Below, piece by piece: positions 15,642 through 23,956 of a stretch of DNA of 32,090 nt (position 1 is the first letter of the stretch; every line of letters begins with the position of its first letter). Made by a program: the position numbers and the translations under genes. Origin of the DNA: Sphingobacteriaceae bacterium (GTDB taxonomy: Bacteria; Bacteroidota; Bacteroidia; Sphingobacteriales; Sphingobacteriaceae); assembly GCA_903644075.1 (NCBI GenBank), contig CAHJXH010000019.1, positions 1-32,090 on the forward strand, read 5' to 3'. Below the pieces are notes generated by a model that searched no databases, had not been told where the DNA came from, and worked only from the letters and a program-made list of their open reading frames with translations.

Positions 15642-18551
15642 ATGAGTATCAATATCAATTACCAGGAAAAATTTCAAGCCAGACATATTGCGCCTAACGA
15701 AACAGACACAGCTAAAATGCTGAAAACTGTAAAGGCCGATTCATTAGACCAGCTCATCGAGCAAACCGTGCCTGCCAAAATCAGGTTAAAGAAACCGCTT
15801 AACCTGCCTGCAGCCAAAAGCGAGTTTGATTACCTGAACACACTGAAGCAAACCGCTTCGAAAAACAAGGTGTTTAAGTCGTATATCGGCCAGGGTTATT
15901 ATGATGTAATTGTACCGGGCGTTATCCAGCGCAACATCTTGGAAAACCCGGGATGGTACACCCAATACACACCTTACCAGGCAGAGATTGCACAGGGCCG
16001 TTTACAAGCCTTGTTAAACTTCCAAACCATGGTTATTGATTTAACCGGAATGGAAATTGCCAATGCATCTTTACTGGATGAAGGTACTGCCGCTGCTGAA
16101 GCCATGTTTATGCAATACAGTTTGCGTAAAAATTCTGCAGCCAACATTTTCTTCGTTTCTGAAGATGTGTTCCCGCAAACTATCGATATTTTAAAAACAC
16201 GTTCTGAGCCTTACGGTATTCAGCTACAAATTGGTGATCACCGCGCGGTTGAACTAAACGATCAAATGTTTGGCGCCATAGTGCAATATCCTGCCGGCGA
16301 CGGACAAGTTTACAACTACACTGATTTCGCTAATGCAGCGCATCAGAAAAATATAAAACTAACCGTAGTAGCCGACTTAATGAGTCTGGTACTATTAACG
16401 CCACCGGGACAATGGGGTGCTGATATTGTGGTTGGTACTTCGCAACGCTTTGGCGTACCGATGGGCTTTGGTGGCCCGCACGCTGCGTTCTTTGCTACTA
16501 AAGAAGAATACAAACGCTCTATCCCGGGCCGTATTATCGGTGTAACTATTGATAGCGCTGGTAACTACGCCTTACGTATGGCATTGCAAACCCGCGAGCA
16601 GCACATCCGCCGCGATAAAGCAACTTCAAATATTTGTACTGCGCAGGCATTACTGGCTATTATGGCTGGTATGTATGCCGTATATCATGGCCCGCAAGGC
16701 ATTAAATTAATTGCAGAGCGTATCCACGGCTTAAGCGTATTGCTTGCTGAGTCATTAAAACAACTGGGTTACGAGCAGTTAAATGATACTTATTTCGATA
16801 CCCTTAAATTTGATCTGGGTGTATTAGCCGGCCCGTTACATGGCGAAGCTTTAAACAACGAAATGAACCTGCACTACAAAGGTTCGGTAGCGACCATCTC
16901 TTTAGATGAAACTACCAATGTTCAGGACATCGAAACTATCGTTCGTTTCTTTGCCAAGGTTAAAGGTAAAACAATTAACGATGTAGCTTTCGAAGAATTG
17001 AAAGGTAGTATCGAAACCGTTATCCCAGCTGAACTACAACGTGCAGGTGAGATCTTAACCCACGCTATCTTCAACTCGCATCATTCAGAACATGAAATGC
17101 TGCGTTACATTAAATCGCTGGAGGCAAAAGATCTTTCACTTTGCCACTCGATGATCGCCTTAGGTTCATGTACCATGAAACTAAACGCAACGACCGAAAT
17201 GGTACCTGTTACCTGGGCCGAGTTTAGCAAGATGCACCCCTTTGCACCAACCGATCAGGTGGGTGGTTACATGCAGATCTTTAGCGAACTGAACGATTGG
17301 TTAAGCGAAATCACCGGCTTTGCAGCCATGAGTTTACAGCCAAACGCCGGTGCACAAGGCGAGTACGCAGGTTTAATGGTGATCCGTGCTTATCATAACG
17401 ATAGGGGCGATAACCACCGTAATATTGCGCTGATCCCTTCATCTGCACATGGTACTAACCCGGCTTCGGCAGCTATGGCCGGTATGAAGATCGTGGTTGT
17501 TAAATGCGACGAGCTGGGTAACATTGACGTAGCCGACCTTAAAGCCCGCGCCGAGCAATATAAAAATGAACTATCATGTTTGATGGTAACTTACCCATCA
17601 ACCCATGGTGTGTTCGAAGAATCAATCATCGAGATCTGCGAAATTATCCACGCTAATGGCGGCCAGGTTTATATGGATGGTGCCAACATGAACGCACAGG
17701 TAGGCCTAACCAGTCCTGCTAATATCGGTGCCGACGTTTGTCACCTTAACTTGCACAAAACCTTCTGTATCCCTCACGGTGGTGGTGGCCCTGGCATGGG
17801 CCCAATTGGAGTAGCAGCACACTTAGTGCCTTACTTACCAGGCCACGCGGTGGTTGATATTGATAAAGGAAAATCAATCCCGGCTGTTTCTGCAGCGCCA
17901 TGGGGTTCTGCATCTATCCTGATCATCTCTCACGCTTATATTGCCATGATGGGCAGCGAAGGTTTAACCAACGCAACTAAATACGCTATCCTGAACGCCA
18001 ACTATATTAAATCGCGTCTGGAGGCTCATTATCCTGTGCTTTACACCGGCTCTAACGGTCGCTGTGCACACGAAATGATCTTAGATTGCCGTTCCTTTAA
18101 AAACTTTGGCGTTGAGGTTACCGATATCGCTAAACGTTTAATGGATTATGGTTTCCACGCACCAACTGTATCATTCCCGGTTGCGGGTACGGTAATGGTT
18201 GAACCAACCGAATCTGAGCCTAAACACGAGCTTGACCGTTTTTGTGATGCCATGATTGCCATCCGTTACGAGATTGACAGTGTTGAAAAAGGTATCTCTG
18301 ATAAAACAGATAATCCATTAAAAAATGCACCTCACACCGCTGCTGTAATTACAGCCAATGAGTGGGAGCATCCATATACCCGCCAAAAAGCAGCCTTCCC
18401 TCTGCCTTATGTGGCGCAATACAAATTCTGGCCGTCAGTTGGCCGTGTAAACGATACCTACGGCGATCGTACTTTAATCTGCTCATGCCCTCCGTTAACG
18501 GATTATGAGTTTGAGGAAAGTGAAGTAACCACACCAGAGTTTGGTACGTGA
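15642..18551 (+). CDS. gcvP: Glycine dehydrogenase (decarboxylating), P protein
   Basis: This 969-residue protein is the fused two-subunit-type P protein of the glycine cleavage system. It removes CO2 from glycine and passes the aminomethyl group to lipoylated H protein. The N-terminal half has [18 protein letters not shown] and [15 protein letters not shown], plus the inactive pseudo-catalytic domain. The C-terminal half has [33 protein letters not shown] and the PLP lysine K706 in [17 protein letters not shown]. It ends with the typical [20 protein letters not shown]. The length is standard. The gcvT and gcvH genes are not in the window, so the system is dispersed. It has its own promoter and a terminator. 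Confidence 0.98.
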   Translation: MSININYQEKFQARHIAPNETDTAKMLKTVKADSLDQLIEQTVPAKIRLKKPLNLPAAKSEFDYLNTLKQTASKNKVFKSYIGQGYYDVIVPGVIQRNILENPGWYTQYTPYQAEIAQGRLQALLNFQTMVIDLTGMEIANASLLDEGTAAAEAMFMQYSLRKNSAANIFFVSEDVFPQTIDILKTRSEPYGIQLQIGDHRAVELNDQMFGAIVQYPAGDGQVYNYTDFANAAHQKNIKLTVVADLMSLVLLTPPGQWGADIVVGTSQRFGVPMGFGGPHAAFFATKEEYKRSIPGRIIGVTIDSAGNYALRMALQTREQHIRRDKATSNICTAQALLAIMAGMYAVYHGPQGIKLIAERIHGLSVLLAESLKQLGYEQLNDTYFDTLKFDLGVLAGPLHGEALNNEMNLHYKGSVATISLDETTNVQDIETIVRFFAKVKGKTINDVAFEELKGSIETVIPAELQRAGEILTHAIFNSHHSEHEMLRYIKSLEAKDLSLCHSMIALGSCTMKLNATTEMVPVTWAEFSKMHPFAPTDQVGGYMQIFSELNDWLSEITGFAAMSLQPNAGAQGEYAGLMVIRAYHNDRGDNHRNIALIPSSAHGTNPASAAMAGMKIVVVKCDELGNIDVADLKARAEQYKNELSCLMVTYPSTHGVFEESIIEICEIIHANGGQVYMDGANMNAQVGLTSPANIGADVCHLNLHKTFCIPHGGGGPGMGPIGVAAHLVPYLPGHAVVDIDKGKSIPAVSAAPWGSASILIISHAYIAMMGSEGLTNATKYAILNANYIKSRLEAHYPVLYTGSNGRCAHEMILDCRSFKNFGVEVTDIAKRLMDYGFHAPTVSFPVAGTVMVEPTESEPKHELDRFCDAMIAIRYEIDSVEKGISDKTDNPLKNAPHTAAVITANEWEHPYTRQKAAFPLPYVAQYKFWPSVGRVNDTYGDRTLICSCPPLTDYEFEESEVTTPEFGT

Positions 18552-18594
18552 GAATAGAATTTTCTTGAACCAGAATTTATAAAATTTATGAATT

Positions 18595-18623
18595 GCCAGA
18601 ATTTGTTACATTCTGGCTTTTTT
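18595..18623 (+). terminator. Terminator of gcvP
   Basis: An 8-bp stem (gccagaat at 18595-18602 with 18610-18617) has a 7-nt loop and is followed by six T residues. Confidence 0.8.
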
Positions 18624-18703
18624 ATTTTTGTTATTCAGAACGACAGCGAAGAACCGACCGTAAGTAGCTCATTAATGCCGATAAAACAAACACCTCATTA
18701 ATA

Positions 18704-18767
18704 ATCTTCTTCGATCTGCAAGTGGCTATACAGGGTGAAGAAGATTCCTCGTTCCTCGGCATGACGG
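18704..18767. repeat. REP-like intergenic hairpin element, variant copy 3
   Basis: Inverted 10-bp arms aatcttcttc/gaagaagatt (18704-18713 and 18738-18747) are followed by cctcgttcctcggcatgacg (18748-18767). That tail resembles the arm ends of the elements at 1954-2035 and 13606-13630 (cctcgcaatgacg type). It lies between the convergent gcvP and HAD genes. A weaker partner (cgacagcgaagaaccg) occurs at about 18641-18656. Confidence 0.65.
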
Positions 18768-18781
18768 GTTTATAGTATGGC

Positions 18782-19447
18782 TTACACCAACCCCTCATCC
18801 TCCAAATAATCCCTCACCTCCCTAAAATCTAAAAACAACCGATCGGCAATATTCAAATTAGGATGCTCTTCTGTATTGCTTTGAATAACAAAACAAGTTA
18901 GCCCAGCTGCCTTGGCGGATTTTAACCCGTTGATAGTATCTTCAAAAGCGATGCATTCATCTTTAGTGAAACCCAACTTTTCAACACAAACATTATAACT
19001 CTCGGGGTCGGGTTTGCTTTTGGTAACCTCACTACGGGTAATGATGAGTTTGAAATATTTATCCAGACCATTGCGCTCAAAAATGGCATCCACATCTTTC
19101 CGCGGACTTGATGTTACCAGGGCCATGGTTAAGCCCTTCGATTCAAAGAAGTCCATCACCTCGGTTACATAAGGCATCAGGTTAACATCTTTTGTTTTCA
19201 GGCGCTCCAAGGTTAAAGCTTCGCGGCGTTCAATTAATTCTTGTAAAGGAATTGGGATGTTAAACCGGTGTATTAACGTCTGTGCATTTTTCGGTAAGGG
19301 AATACCTGCATGGTTTTTCAGCCACTCTTCGTAAGTTAATTTACCTCCCCATTCTGCCAGAATTTCATTCCAAAGTTCATAATGAAAGTATTCCGAATCA
19401 ATCAGTGTTCCATCCAGATCAAATAATAGCGCTTTAAGTTTAGGCAT
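18782..19447 (-). CDS. HAD-superfamily sugar-phosphatase / beta-phosphoglucomutase-like hydrolase
   Basis: This 221-residue cytoplasmic enzyme belongs to HAD subfamily IA. Motif I is FDLDGTLIDSE, with nucleophile D10 and acid/base D12. Motif II is LVTSSPRKD, with the Ser/Thr. Motif III is the Lys in TKSKPDPESY, and motif IV is FEDTINGLKSAKAAGL. The helical cap inserted after motif I and the FEDT-NG phrase place it near beta-phosphoglucomutase and 2-deoxyglucose-6-phosphatase-like enzymes. Which phosphosugar it acts on cannot be told. It lies 45 bp downstream of the trehalase gene on the same strand, so a link with glucose from trehalose is possible. However, trehalase gives free glucose, not beta-glucose-1-phosphate, so a mutase role is not required by the context. 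Confidence 0.88.
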   Translation of the reverse strand: MPKLKALLFDLDGTLIDSEYFHYELWNEILAEWGGKLTYEEWLKNHAGIPLPKNAQTLIHRFNIPIPLQELIERREALTLERLKTKDVNLMPYVTEVMDFFESKGLTMALVTSSPRKDVDAIFERNGLDKYFKLIITRSEVTKSKPDPESYNVCVEKLGFTKDECIAFEDTINGLKSAKAAGLTCFVIQSNTEEHPNLNIADRLFLDFREVRDYLEDEGLV

Positions 19448-19492
19448 GGTAGCTTGTATTTATGTTTTAAAGTAAAGCATAAATAATAACTA

Positions 19493-21061
19493 TTAACGCT
19501 TTGGATTTTCTATTCCATAATCATTTATCAATTTTAATAGTACCCCATTAGTCCAGCCGAAACCATCTTGTAATGGATATTCGCCGCCGCCTGCGATAGC
19601 GCCGTGGCTTTCTAAATCATATTTTTCTAAAAGCTTGCCTGTTTGCTTAAAGCCTGTGGTGTTTACTTTGATCCAACGCAAGGCTATTACTTTAGCTAAA
19701 CTATCCTGATGGTAATTTTTTAACCCCATAATAGTGATGTACTGCAACGGTGCCCAGCCGTTTGGCCTGTCCCACTGCTGGCCGGTTTTAAGCAGGGTGG
19801 TAGATACACCGCCTGATTGCAGGAACTTATGTTCTACCAAATCGGTAACTTTTTGTGCCTGCTGCTGATCTGCCATCTCGAAATACAGCGGGAACGTAGT
19901 GGAGATATTAATTAACGGTGATTGAGTTTTTAGCTTCCAGTTGTAATCTACATAACAGTTGGTGCTATTGTCCCAGCAGTATTTATTAATAGCCGCTTTA
20001 CGTTTATAAGCTTTAGCCAGGTACAATGATGCCAGCTTTTTATTACCCTTTAACTGGTACGACTTGGCGATTACGGTTTCGAGGTGATACATCAAACAAT
20101 TTAAATCAACAGGGATTAGGTTGATAGTTTGGATGGTGTACAGGTTCTTTCCATCGGCCAACCAACGGCTGCTGAAATCCCAACCCGACTCGGCTGCCGC
20201 GCGCATGTTACGGTAAAGATCTCCCGGTTTCTGTTCGCTCTTTTTGGCTTCCAGTACGTCTTCCCTATACGATTCTTCGCGGGGCTGATTACTGGCATCG
20301 TAATAGCGGTTAAGCAAAGTACCATCATCGAGGCGCACAACATGTTCAGTTGCGTTGCCTGATTTTAATGCATCGCTGCTGTGCATAAAGTATTGGTATT
20401 CTTTTAATAATTCGGGTTGATAAGTAACCAGGGCCTTTGGCCCTTTAGTTTTCGCCAGTAATTCCACCATCATAGAAAAAAAAGGAGGCTGCGAACGGCT
20501 GAGATAATAGGTGCGGTTACCGTTAGGAATGTGGCCATAAGTATCGATGAGGTAGGCGAAGTTTTTAACTTCATCCTCAACTACCTTGTAGCGGTGGCTT
20601 TCTGCAAGCCCCAGCATGGTGAAGTAAGAATCCCAGTAATAAACTTCGCGGAAACGGCCACCAGGAACCACATAAGAATGGGGCAGAGGGATAAGCGAGG
20701 TGCCTTTAACGGTATCGGCTACGCGTTGTAGAACAGTCCAGAGGGTATCAATATGCTTGCGGATGCCTGCATTAATATCGCTCTTAAACGGTGTGCTGTT
20801 GGTAGCGGGTGCATTGAAGTTCTGCTTTACAAATGCATCGAGGTTAAAATCGGGCTTATTCTTTAAGGCTTCATAATCCTTCAATATTTTTTCGGGCGAC
20901 CGGCGCGGCGATGCATCGGGGAAGGTTTTGCCATCGGGATATATTTTTTGCATCTGCACGGCTTCAAATAAATCGCCGTATAATTGTGCAGGTGATTTCG
21001 GTTGCGCTTGTGCCAGGTAAATACAGCAATTCAGTATCAGTAGGGCCAGTATCTTTCTCAT
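19493..21061 (-). CDS. treA: Periplasmic alpha,alpha-trehalase (GH37)
   Basis: The protein has 522 residues from the start at 21061 (MRKILALLILNCCIYLAQAQ), which begins with a signal peptide. The frame extends 24 codons further upstream, but that part has no signal-like character at its start. Both GH37 signatures are present: PGGRFREVYYWDSY at about residues 133-146 and QWDRPNGWAPLQY near the C-terminal third. LIPVDLNCLMYHLE and GGGEYPLQDGFGWTNGV (with the catalytic-region Glu) also fit. It splits trehalose into two glucose molecules outside the cytoplasm. It is upstream of a HAD phosphatase, probably in one transcript. It is divergent from yceI. Confidence 0.95.
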   Translation of the reverse strand: MRKILALLILNCCIYLAQAQPKSPAQLYGDLFEAVQMQKIYPDGKTFPDASPRRSPEKILKDYEALKNKPDFNLDAFVKQNFNAPATNSTPFKSDINAGIRKHIDTLWTVLQRVADTVKGTSLIPLPHSYVVPGGRFREVYYWDSYFTMLGLAESHRYKVVEDEVKNFAYLIDTYGHIPNGNRTYYLSRSQPPFFSMMVELLAKTKGPKALVTYQPELLKEYQYFMHSSDALKSGNATEHVVRLDDGTLLNRYYDASNQPREESYREDVLEAKKSEQKPGDLYRNMRAAAESGWDFSSRWLADGKNLYTIQTINLIPVDLNCLMYHLETVIAKSYQLKGNKKLASLYLAKAYKRKAAINKYCWDNSTNCYVDYNWKLKTQSPLINISTTFPLYFEMADQQQAQKVTDLVEHKFLQSGGVSTTLLKTGQQWDRPNGWAPLQYITIMGLKNYHQDSLAKVIALRWIKVNTTGFKQTGKLLEKYDLESHGAIAGGGEYPLQDGFGWTNGVLLKLINDYGIENPKR

Positions 21062-21134
21062 AAGTGTTTTTCTCCTTGGTATTAACCAATCTTGTGGCCA
21101 ATTGTCAGCAGAAAGCAAAAAATAATAATACATG

Positions 21135-21164
21135 TTGCAACATCTATTTTTTGCATTACCTTTG
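21135..21164 (+). promoter_or_regulatory. Consensus Bacteroidota promoter of yceI
   Basis: TTG at 21135-21137 is followed after exactly 19 nt by TACCTTTG (21157-21164), 26 bp before the start of yceI. It is the best match to the TTG-N19-TANNTTTG pattern in the window, which suggests strong housekeeping expression. Confidence 0.75.
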
Positions 21165-21190
21165 TGTCACAATTTTGAAACAAAGAAAAA

Positions 21191-21787
21191 ATGAAAGCAC
21201 TTAAATCAATCGCTGCAGCCTTAGTAGTAACAAGCATGTTTGCTTTTACAGCAGCTAAAAACGAAACTTATAAAGTAGACACTCAAAAAAGCAATATCGA
21301 GTGGACAGGTAAGAAAATTGGTGGCGAGCACAAAGGTACTATCAAAGTATCTGGCGGTGCTGTAGTTATTAATAGCAAAGCACCTGTTAGCGGTAACTTT
21401 ACTATCGATATGAAATCAATTGCTAATACCGACTTAACTGATGCTGATTATAATGCAAAATTAGTTGGCCACTTAAAATCTGATGATTTCTTCGGTGTTG
21501 ACAAATATCCAACTGCAACATTTGTAGCTACTAAAATTACCCCAGCTGGTAACGGTGTTGCAAACGTAACCGGTAATTTAACCATCAAAGGCACAACCAA
21601 CCCAATCAGTTTCCCTGTTAATTACACAGTTAACGGCAATACTTTAACTGCAGTTGCTAAAGGTGTAGCAGTTGACCGCGCTAAATACAATGTTAAATAT
21701 GGCTCAAAAAGCTTCTTCGAAAGCATTGGCGACAAAGCAATTGAAGATAACTTTATCTTAGATATTACGCTTGTAGCCCAAAAATAA
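21191..21787 (+). CDS. YceI family periplasmic protein
   Basis: This 198-residue protein has a signal peptide (MKALKSIAAALVVTSMFAFTAA). The mature beta-barrel lipocalin-like domain has the YceI phrases YKVDTQKSNIEWTGKKIGG, GNFTIDMKSI, LKSDDFFGVDKYPTATF and GNLTIKGTTNPISFPV. YceI folds bind polyisoprenoid or amide-type lipids in a hydrophobic channel; the physiological role is unsettled and includes stress response. Family members often lie near cytochrome b561 genes, which are absent here. It is monocistronic, with a very good promoter and a terminator. The codons are enriched for A/T-ending forms typical of highly expressed genes here. Confidence 0.95.
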   Translation: MKALKSIAAALVVTSMFAFTAAKNETYKVDTQKSNIEWTGKKIGGEHKGTIKVSGGAVVINSKAPVSGNFTIDMKSIANTDLTDADYNAKLVGHLKSDDFFGVDKYPTATFVATKITPAGNGVANVTGNLTIKGTTNPISFPVNYTVNGNTLTAVAKGVAVDRAKYNVKYGSKSFFESIGDKAIEDNFILDITLVAQK

Positions 21788-21812
21788 TTGACTTAATTAT
21801 AAGTTTTTATGC

Positions 21813-21848
21813 AAAAACCCGGAATAAAAATTTGTTCCGGGTTTTTTA
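21813..21848 (+). terminator. Terminator of yceI
   Basis: A 12-bp perfect stem (aaaaacccggaa at 21813-21824 with 21835-21846) is followed by T residues. Confidence 0.9.
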
Positions 21849-21903
21849 TTTATCACATTTGATAATAAAACCTTTTATTTGCTATTGGCGTATAAACATC
21901 TAT

Positions 21904-22323
21904 ATGAGTAATAATCCCCGTTCCGTTAGTATTTTGCTTGTTGACGATGATGAGATAAACAACTTTATCTCCATTAAACTAATTAAAAAAGCATTAGTCA
22001 GCAGTGAAATAAAGGCTTGCCTTAATGGGAAGTTTGCTATTGATGAACTGCTGAAGATGCAGGCAAGTGGCACAGAAAATTTGCCGGACTATATCCTACT
22101 GGATATAAATATGCCCTTAATGAACGGGTGGGAGTTTTTAGATGAGTACAAAAGGTTAAATATTGACCCGGAGGGTAAATCAAAAATCTTTATTATTTCT
22201 TCATCAGTGTTCAGCAATGATATTAACAAGGCAAAATCTTATACCCTGGTAAAAGATTTTATCTCGAAACCGCTAAACATCGACAAGATCCGCGAATTGT
22301 TTGAAGCAGAAAAGCACGCTTAA
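21904..22323 (+). CDS. Stand-alone receiver-domain response regulator
   Basis: The protein has 139 residues from the start at 21904 (MSNNPRSVSILLVDDDEINN). The open frame begins 24 codons earlier, inside the upstream terminator, so that longer form is unlikely. It is a single CheY-like receiver: acidic pocket D14-D16, phosphoacceptor D67 in ILLDINMPLMNGWEF, the Ser in IISSS, and the Lys in FISKPLN. No output domain follows. It resembles Rcp1/CheY-like proteins common in Bacteroidota, which usually relay from hybrid histidine kinases. No kinase gene is adjacent, so its partner is elsewhere. The gene is flanked by terminators on both sides and is transcribed alone. Confidence 0.92.
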   Translation: MSNNPRSVSILLVDDDEINNFISIKLIKKALVSSEIKACLNGKFAIDELLKMQASGTENLPDYILLDINMPLMNGWEFLDEYKRLNIDPEGKSKIFIISSSVFSNDINKAKSYTLVKDFISKPLNIDKIRELFEAEKHA

Positions 22324-22359
22324 TTTCTAATACATCTTAATGCTTTTAAAAATATAAGG

Positions 22360-22384
22360 CCTCAATATTTATTGAGGTTTTTTT
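22360..22384 (+). terminator. Terminator of the receiver gene
   Basis: A cctcaata/tattgagg stem (22360-22367 with 22370-22377; the innermost pairs probably open as loop) is followed by seven T residues. Confidence 0.75.
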
Positions 22385-22416
22385 GTTTGATAAATTATTA
22401 ATCGTAATATTGCGAT
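22383..22416 (+). promoter_or_regulatory. Promoter and overlapping operator of the ars cassette
   Basis: TTG at 22383-22385 is followed after exactly 19 nt by TAATATTG (22405-22412), one mismatch from TANNTTTG. A 16-bp near-palindrome atcgtaatattgcgat (22401-22416) covers the -7 element and ends 3 nt before the arsR start at 22420. A related site sits at 22767-22783. This predicts autorepression and a very short or absent 5' leader. Confidence 0.6.
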
Positions 22417-22419
22417 ATA

Positions 22420-22749
22420 ATGGGAACTACTAAGACAGAAATATTTTCTGAGGAGCAAAACAGACTGGCATTATTGCTTAAAGCAATAGCGCACCCGGCC
22501 CGTATTGCCATTTTGCAGCATATTATTACAGCTAACGCCTGCATATGTGGCGACTTGGTAGAAGAATTAGGTTTAGCGCAAGCCACCATTTCGCAGCATT
22601 TAAAAGAATTGAAAAACGCCGGGATTATACAAGGCACTATTGAAGGCGTTAAAGTTTGCTATTGCATTGAGCTTAAAACATGGAAACTGCTCCAGGCACG
22701 GTTAGGCGAATTCTTTGGGGCGTATAAAGGTGAAACCGGCTGCTGTTAA
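22420..22749 (+). CDS. arsR: ArsR-family metalloregulatory repressor
   Basis: This 109-residue winged-helix protein has the ArsR layout: ALLLKAIAHPARIAILQHI, the metal-site-type segment NACICGDLVEEL (C41 and C43), the recognition helix AQATISQHLKELKNAGII and a beta-wing with KVCYCIEL (C80, C82). The C-terminus ends in CC (C108, C109). The C-x-C at 41-43 sits where classic ArsR proteins bind As(III) or Sb(III), and the extra cysteines could give the third ligand. Ligand identity is inferred from these cysteines and from the downstream arsenate reductase. It is the first gene of the cassette. Its predicted operator overlaps the promoter just before the start codon, so it should repress itself and be released by the metalloid. 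Confidence 0.92.
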   Translation: MGTTKTEIFSEEQNRLALLLKAIAHPARIAILQHIITANACICGDLVEELGLAQATISQHLKELKNAGIIQGTIEGVKVCYCIELKTWKLLQARLGEFFGAYKGETGCC

Positions 22750-22766
22750 AATTTTTTAATTAAATC

Positions 22767-22783
22767 AATCGTAATATTACAAT
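22767..22783 (+). promoter_or_regulatory. Second ArsR-type operator
   Basis: Twelve bases aatcgtaatatt (22767-22778) repeat the first operator (22400-22411) exactly, continuing as acaat to form an imperfect palindrome. It lies in the short gap between arsR and the DUF6428 gene, so it could give internal control of the rest of the cassette. Confidence 0.6.
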
Positions 22784-22794
22784 AAATAGAAGGT

Positions 22795-23364
22795 ATGAAT
22801 ATAGGAGAATTAATGAACTGGCAGACTTTTAAAGAAAAGTTATTGCAATACCCGGAGCTTACCCTGCAATTTCAATACGCTGCTGATATCTGGGTAGATG
22901 CTTCATATCATATAACCGAGATTAAACAAGCTCCCATTACCTCGGTAGATTGCGGCGGGAAGATGAACAGCTGGACAGAGGTTATCATGCAATTATGGGA
23001 ACCTGCGGATGGTGACGATAGCCGTGCCATGCAGGTGAACAAAGCTTTGTCAATCATCCAACTGGTTGAAAAAACATTACCCTTAAATCCATTGGCAATT
23101 GTAAAGATAGAATTTGGGAATTCGCAGTTTGACACCCGCCAGATGTATCCTGGTGATATGATTGTTCAAGATGAAAACTTCATCGTCGATCTCAATCCTG
23201 ATTTTACACAATGCAAAGCAATAAGCAGGGGAGGCAGTTGTGGCACCAATGATAAAGGCGAAGAGTGTTGTACGCCTGCTACCACGGAGGCTAAGCCTAA
23301 AGTACAGCTGGTAAACCTGGCTACAAACAGTCCTGCTTGTGCACCGGGTTCAGGTTGTTGTTAA
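22795..23364 (+). CDS. DUF6428-like Cys-rich protein of the ars cassette
   Basis: This 189-residue soluble protein matches DUF6428 as I know it from Bacteroidota ars loci: MNWQTFKEKLLQYPELTLQF, HITEIKQAPITSVDCGGK, TEVIMQLWEP and a segment with the PLNPLAIVKIEFGN phrase. The C-terminal ~40 residues are Cys-rich (GSCGTNDKGEECCTPAT, then ACAPGSGCC), giving seven cysteines that could hold a soft metalloid. The start may be at 22795 or at the second Met (22813). It follows arsR after 45 bp, with a second ArsR-type operator in the gap, and it precedes a 44-residue miniprotein by 1 bp. A metalloid chaperone or sink role is inference from cysteines and context. Confidence 0.8.
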   Translation: MNIGELMNWQTFKEKLLQYPELTLQFQYAADIWVDASYHITEIKQAPITSVDCGGKMNSWTEVIMQLWEPADGDDSRAMQVNKALSIIQLVEKTLPLNPLAIVKIEFGNSQFDTRQMYPGDMIVQDENFIVDLNPDFTQCKAISRGGSCGTNDKGEECCTPATTEAKPKVQLVNLATNSPACAPGSGCC

Positions 23365-23365
23365 A

Positions 23366-23500
23366 ATGTTAGCCAAACTGATTAGATATAAAAAGCCGCT
23401 TGTAATTACCATGTCGGTGTTGGTATTGCAGCTCATTTTTGGCTGGGATGCCAAGTTCTGCATCATCAACATCATTTGGTTATTGCCTTTAAATAAATAA
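23366..23500 (+). CDS. 44-residue membrane miniprotein in the ars cassette
   Basis: An ATG at 23366 opens a 44-codon frame ending at 23500. It begins 1 bp after the DUF6428 stop and ends 1 bp before the arsC start, so the spacing is that of a real operon gene. The protein has a basic start (LAKLIRYKKP), a hydrophobic segment (about residues 11-25, VITMSVLVLQLIFGW) and a second hydrophobic stretch with one Cys (KFCIINIIWLLP). I do not recognise a family. It could be a small membrane partner of the metalloid system, or a remnant of a longer membrane gene such as an efflux component. Confidence 0.55.
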   Translation: MLAKLIRYKKPLVITMSVLVLQLIFGWDAKFCIINIIWLLPLNK

Positions 23501-23501
23501 A

Positions 23502-23918
23502 ATGAAAAAAATACTAGTACTATGTACCGGCAACAGTTGCAGAAGCCAGATTGCCGAAGGTTATCTAAGAGCATTTGCAGGCGATAAGGCAGAAGTTTAC
23601 AGCGCCGGGATAGAAACCCATGGTGTAAACACACGCGCCATTGAAATTATGAAAAGGGACGGCATAGATATATCGGCACATACATCCAATAACATCAATG
23701 AGTATATGGATGTTAATTTCGATTATGTAATTACCGTTTGCGATAATGCAAAAGAAAGCTGCCCATATTTTCCTTCAAAAGCCGTAAAACTACACTACAA
23801 CTTCCCCGATCCGGCCAAAGCTACAGGTACGGAAGAACAGGTGATGGAAGCTTTTCGCGAGGTACGCGAGCAGATTAGAAGTTATACGCGGAACTTTGTG
23901 AATGAGAATTTTAGGTAA
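23502..23918 (+). CDS. arsC: Thioredoxin-coupled arsenate reductase (low-molecular-weight PTPase fold)
   Basis: This 138-residue cytoplasmic enzyme has the P-loop CTGNSCRS with nucleophile C8 and R14. The redox pair is C80 and C87 in VCDNAKESCPYFP, spaced as in the Staphylococcus pI258 ArsC (C10, R16, C82, C89), and the Asp lies in FPDPAKA. It should reduce arsenate to arsenite through a C8-C80-C87 relay regenerated by thioredoxin. The extra cysteines separate it from ordinary low-molecular-weight tyrosine phosphatases. It is the last gene of the cassette. The arsenite exporter (ArsB or Acr3) that normally accompanies it is not in the window, so arsenite must leave by a pump encoded elsewhere. 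Confidence 0.93.
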   Translation: MKKILVLCTGNSCRSQIAEGYLRAFAGDKAEVYSAGIETHGVNTRAIEIMKRDGIDISAHTSNNINEYMDVNFDYVITVCDNAKESCPYFPSKAVKLHYNFPDPAKATGTEEQVMEAFREVREQIRSYTRNFVNENFR

Positions 23919-23956
23919 AGAGGGCATTTAATAATACACCTACAGCTTTGAGAGCC

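Noticed and set aside
18782-21061. Trehalose phosphorylase plus beta-phosphoglucomutase pathway
   Set aside because: The upstream enzyme has both GH37 trehalase signatures, so it releases free glucose. A phosphorolytic route is not supported.
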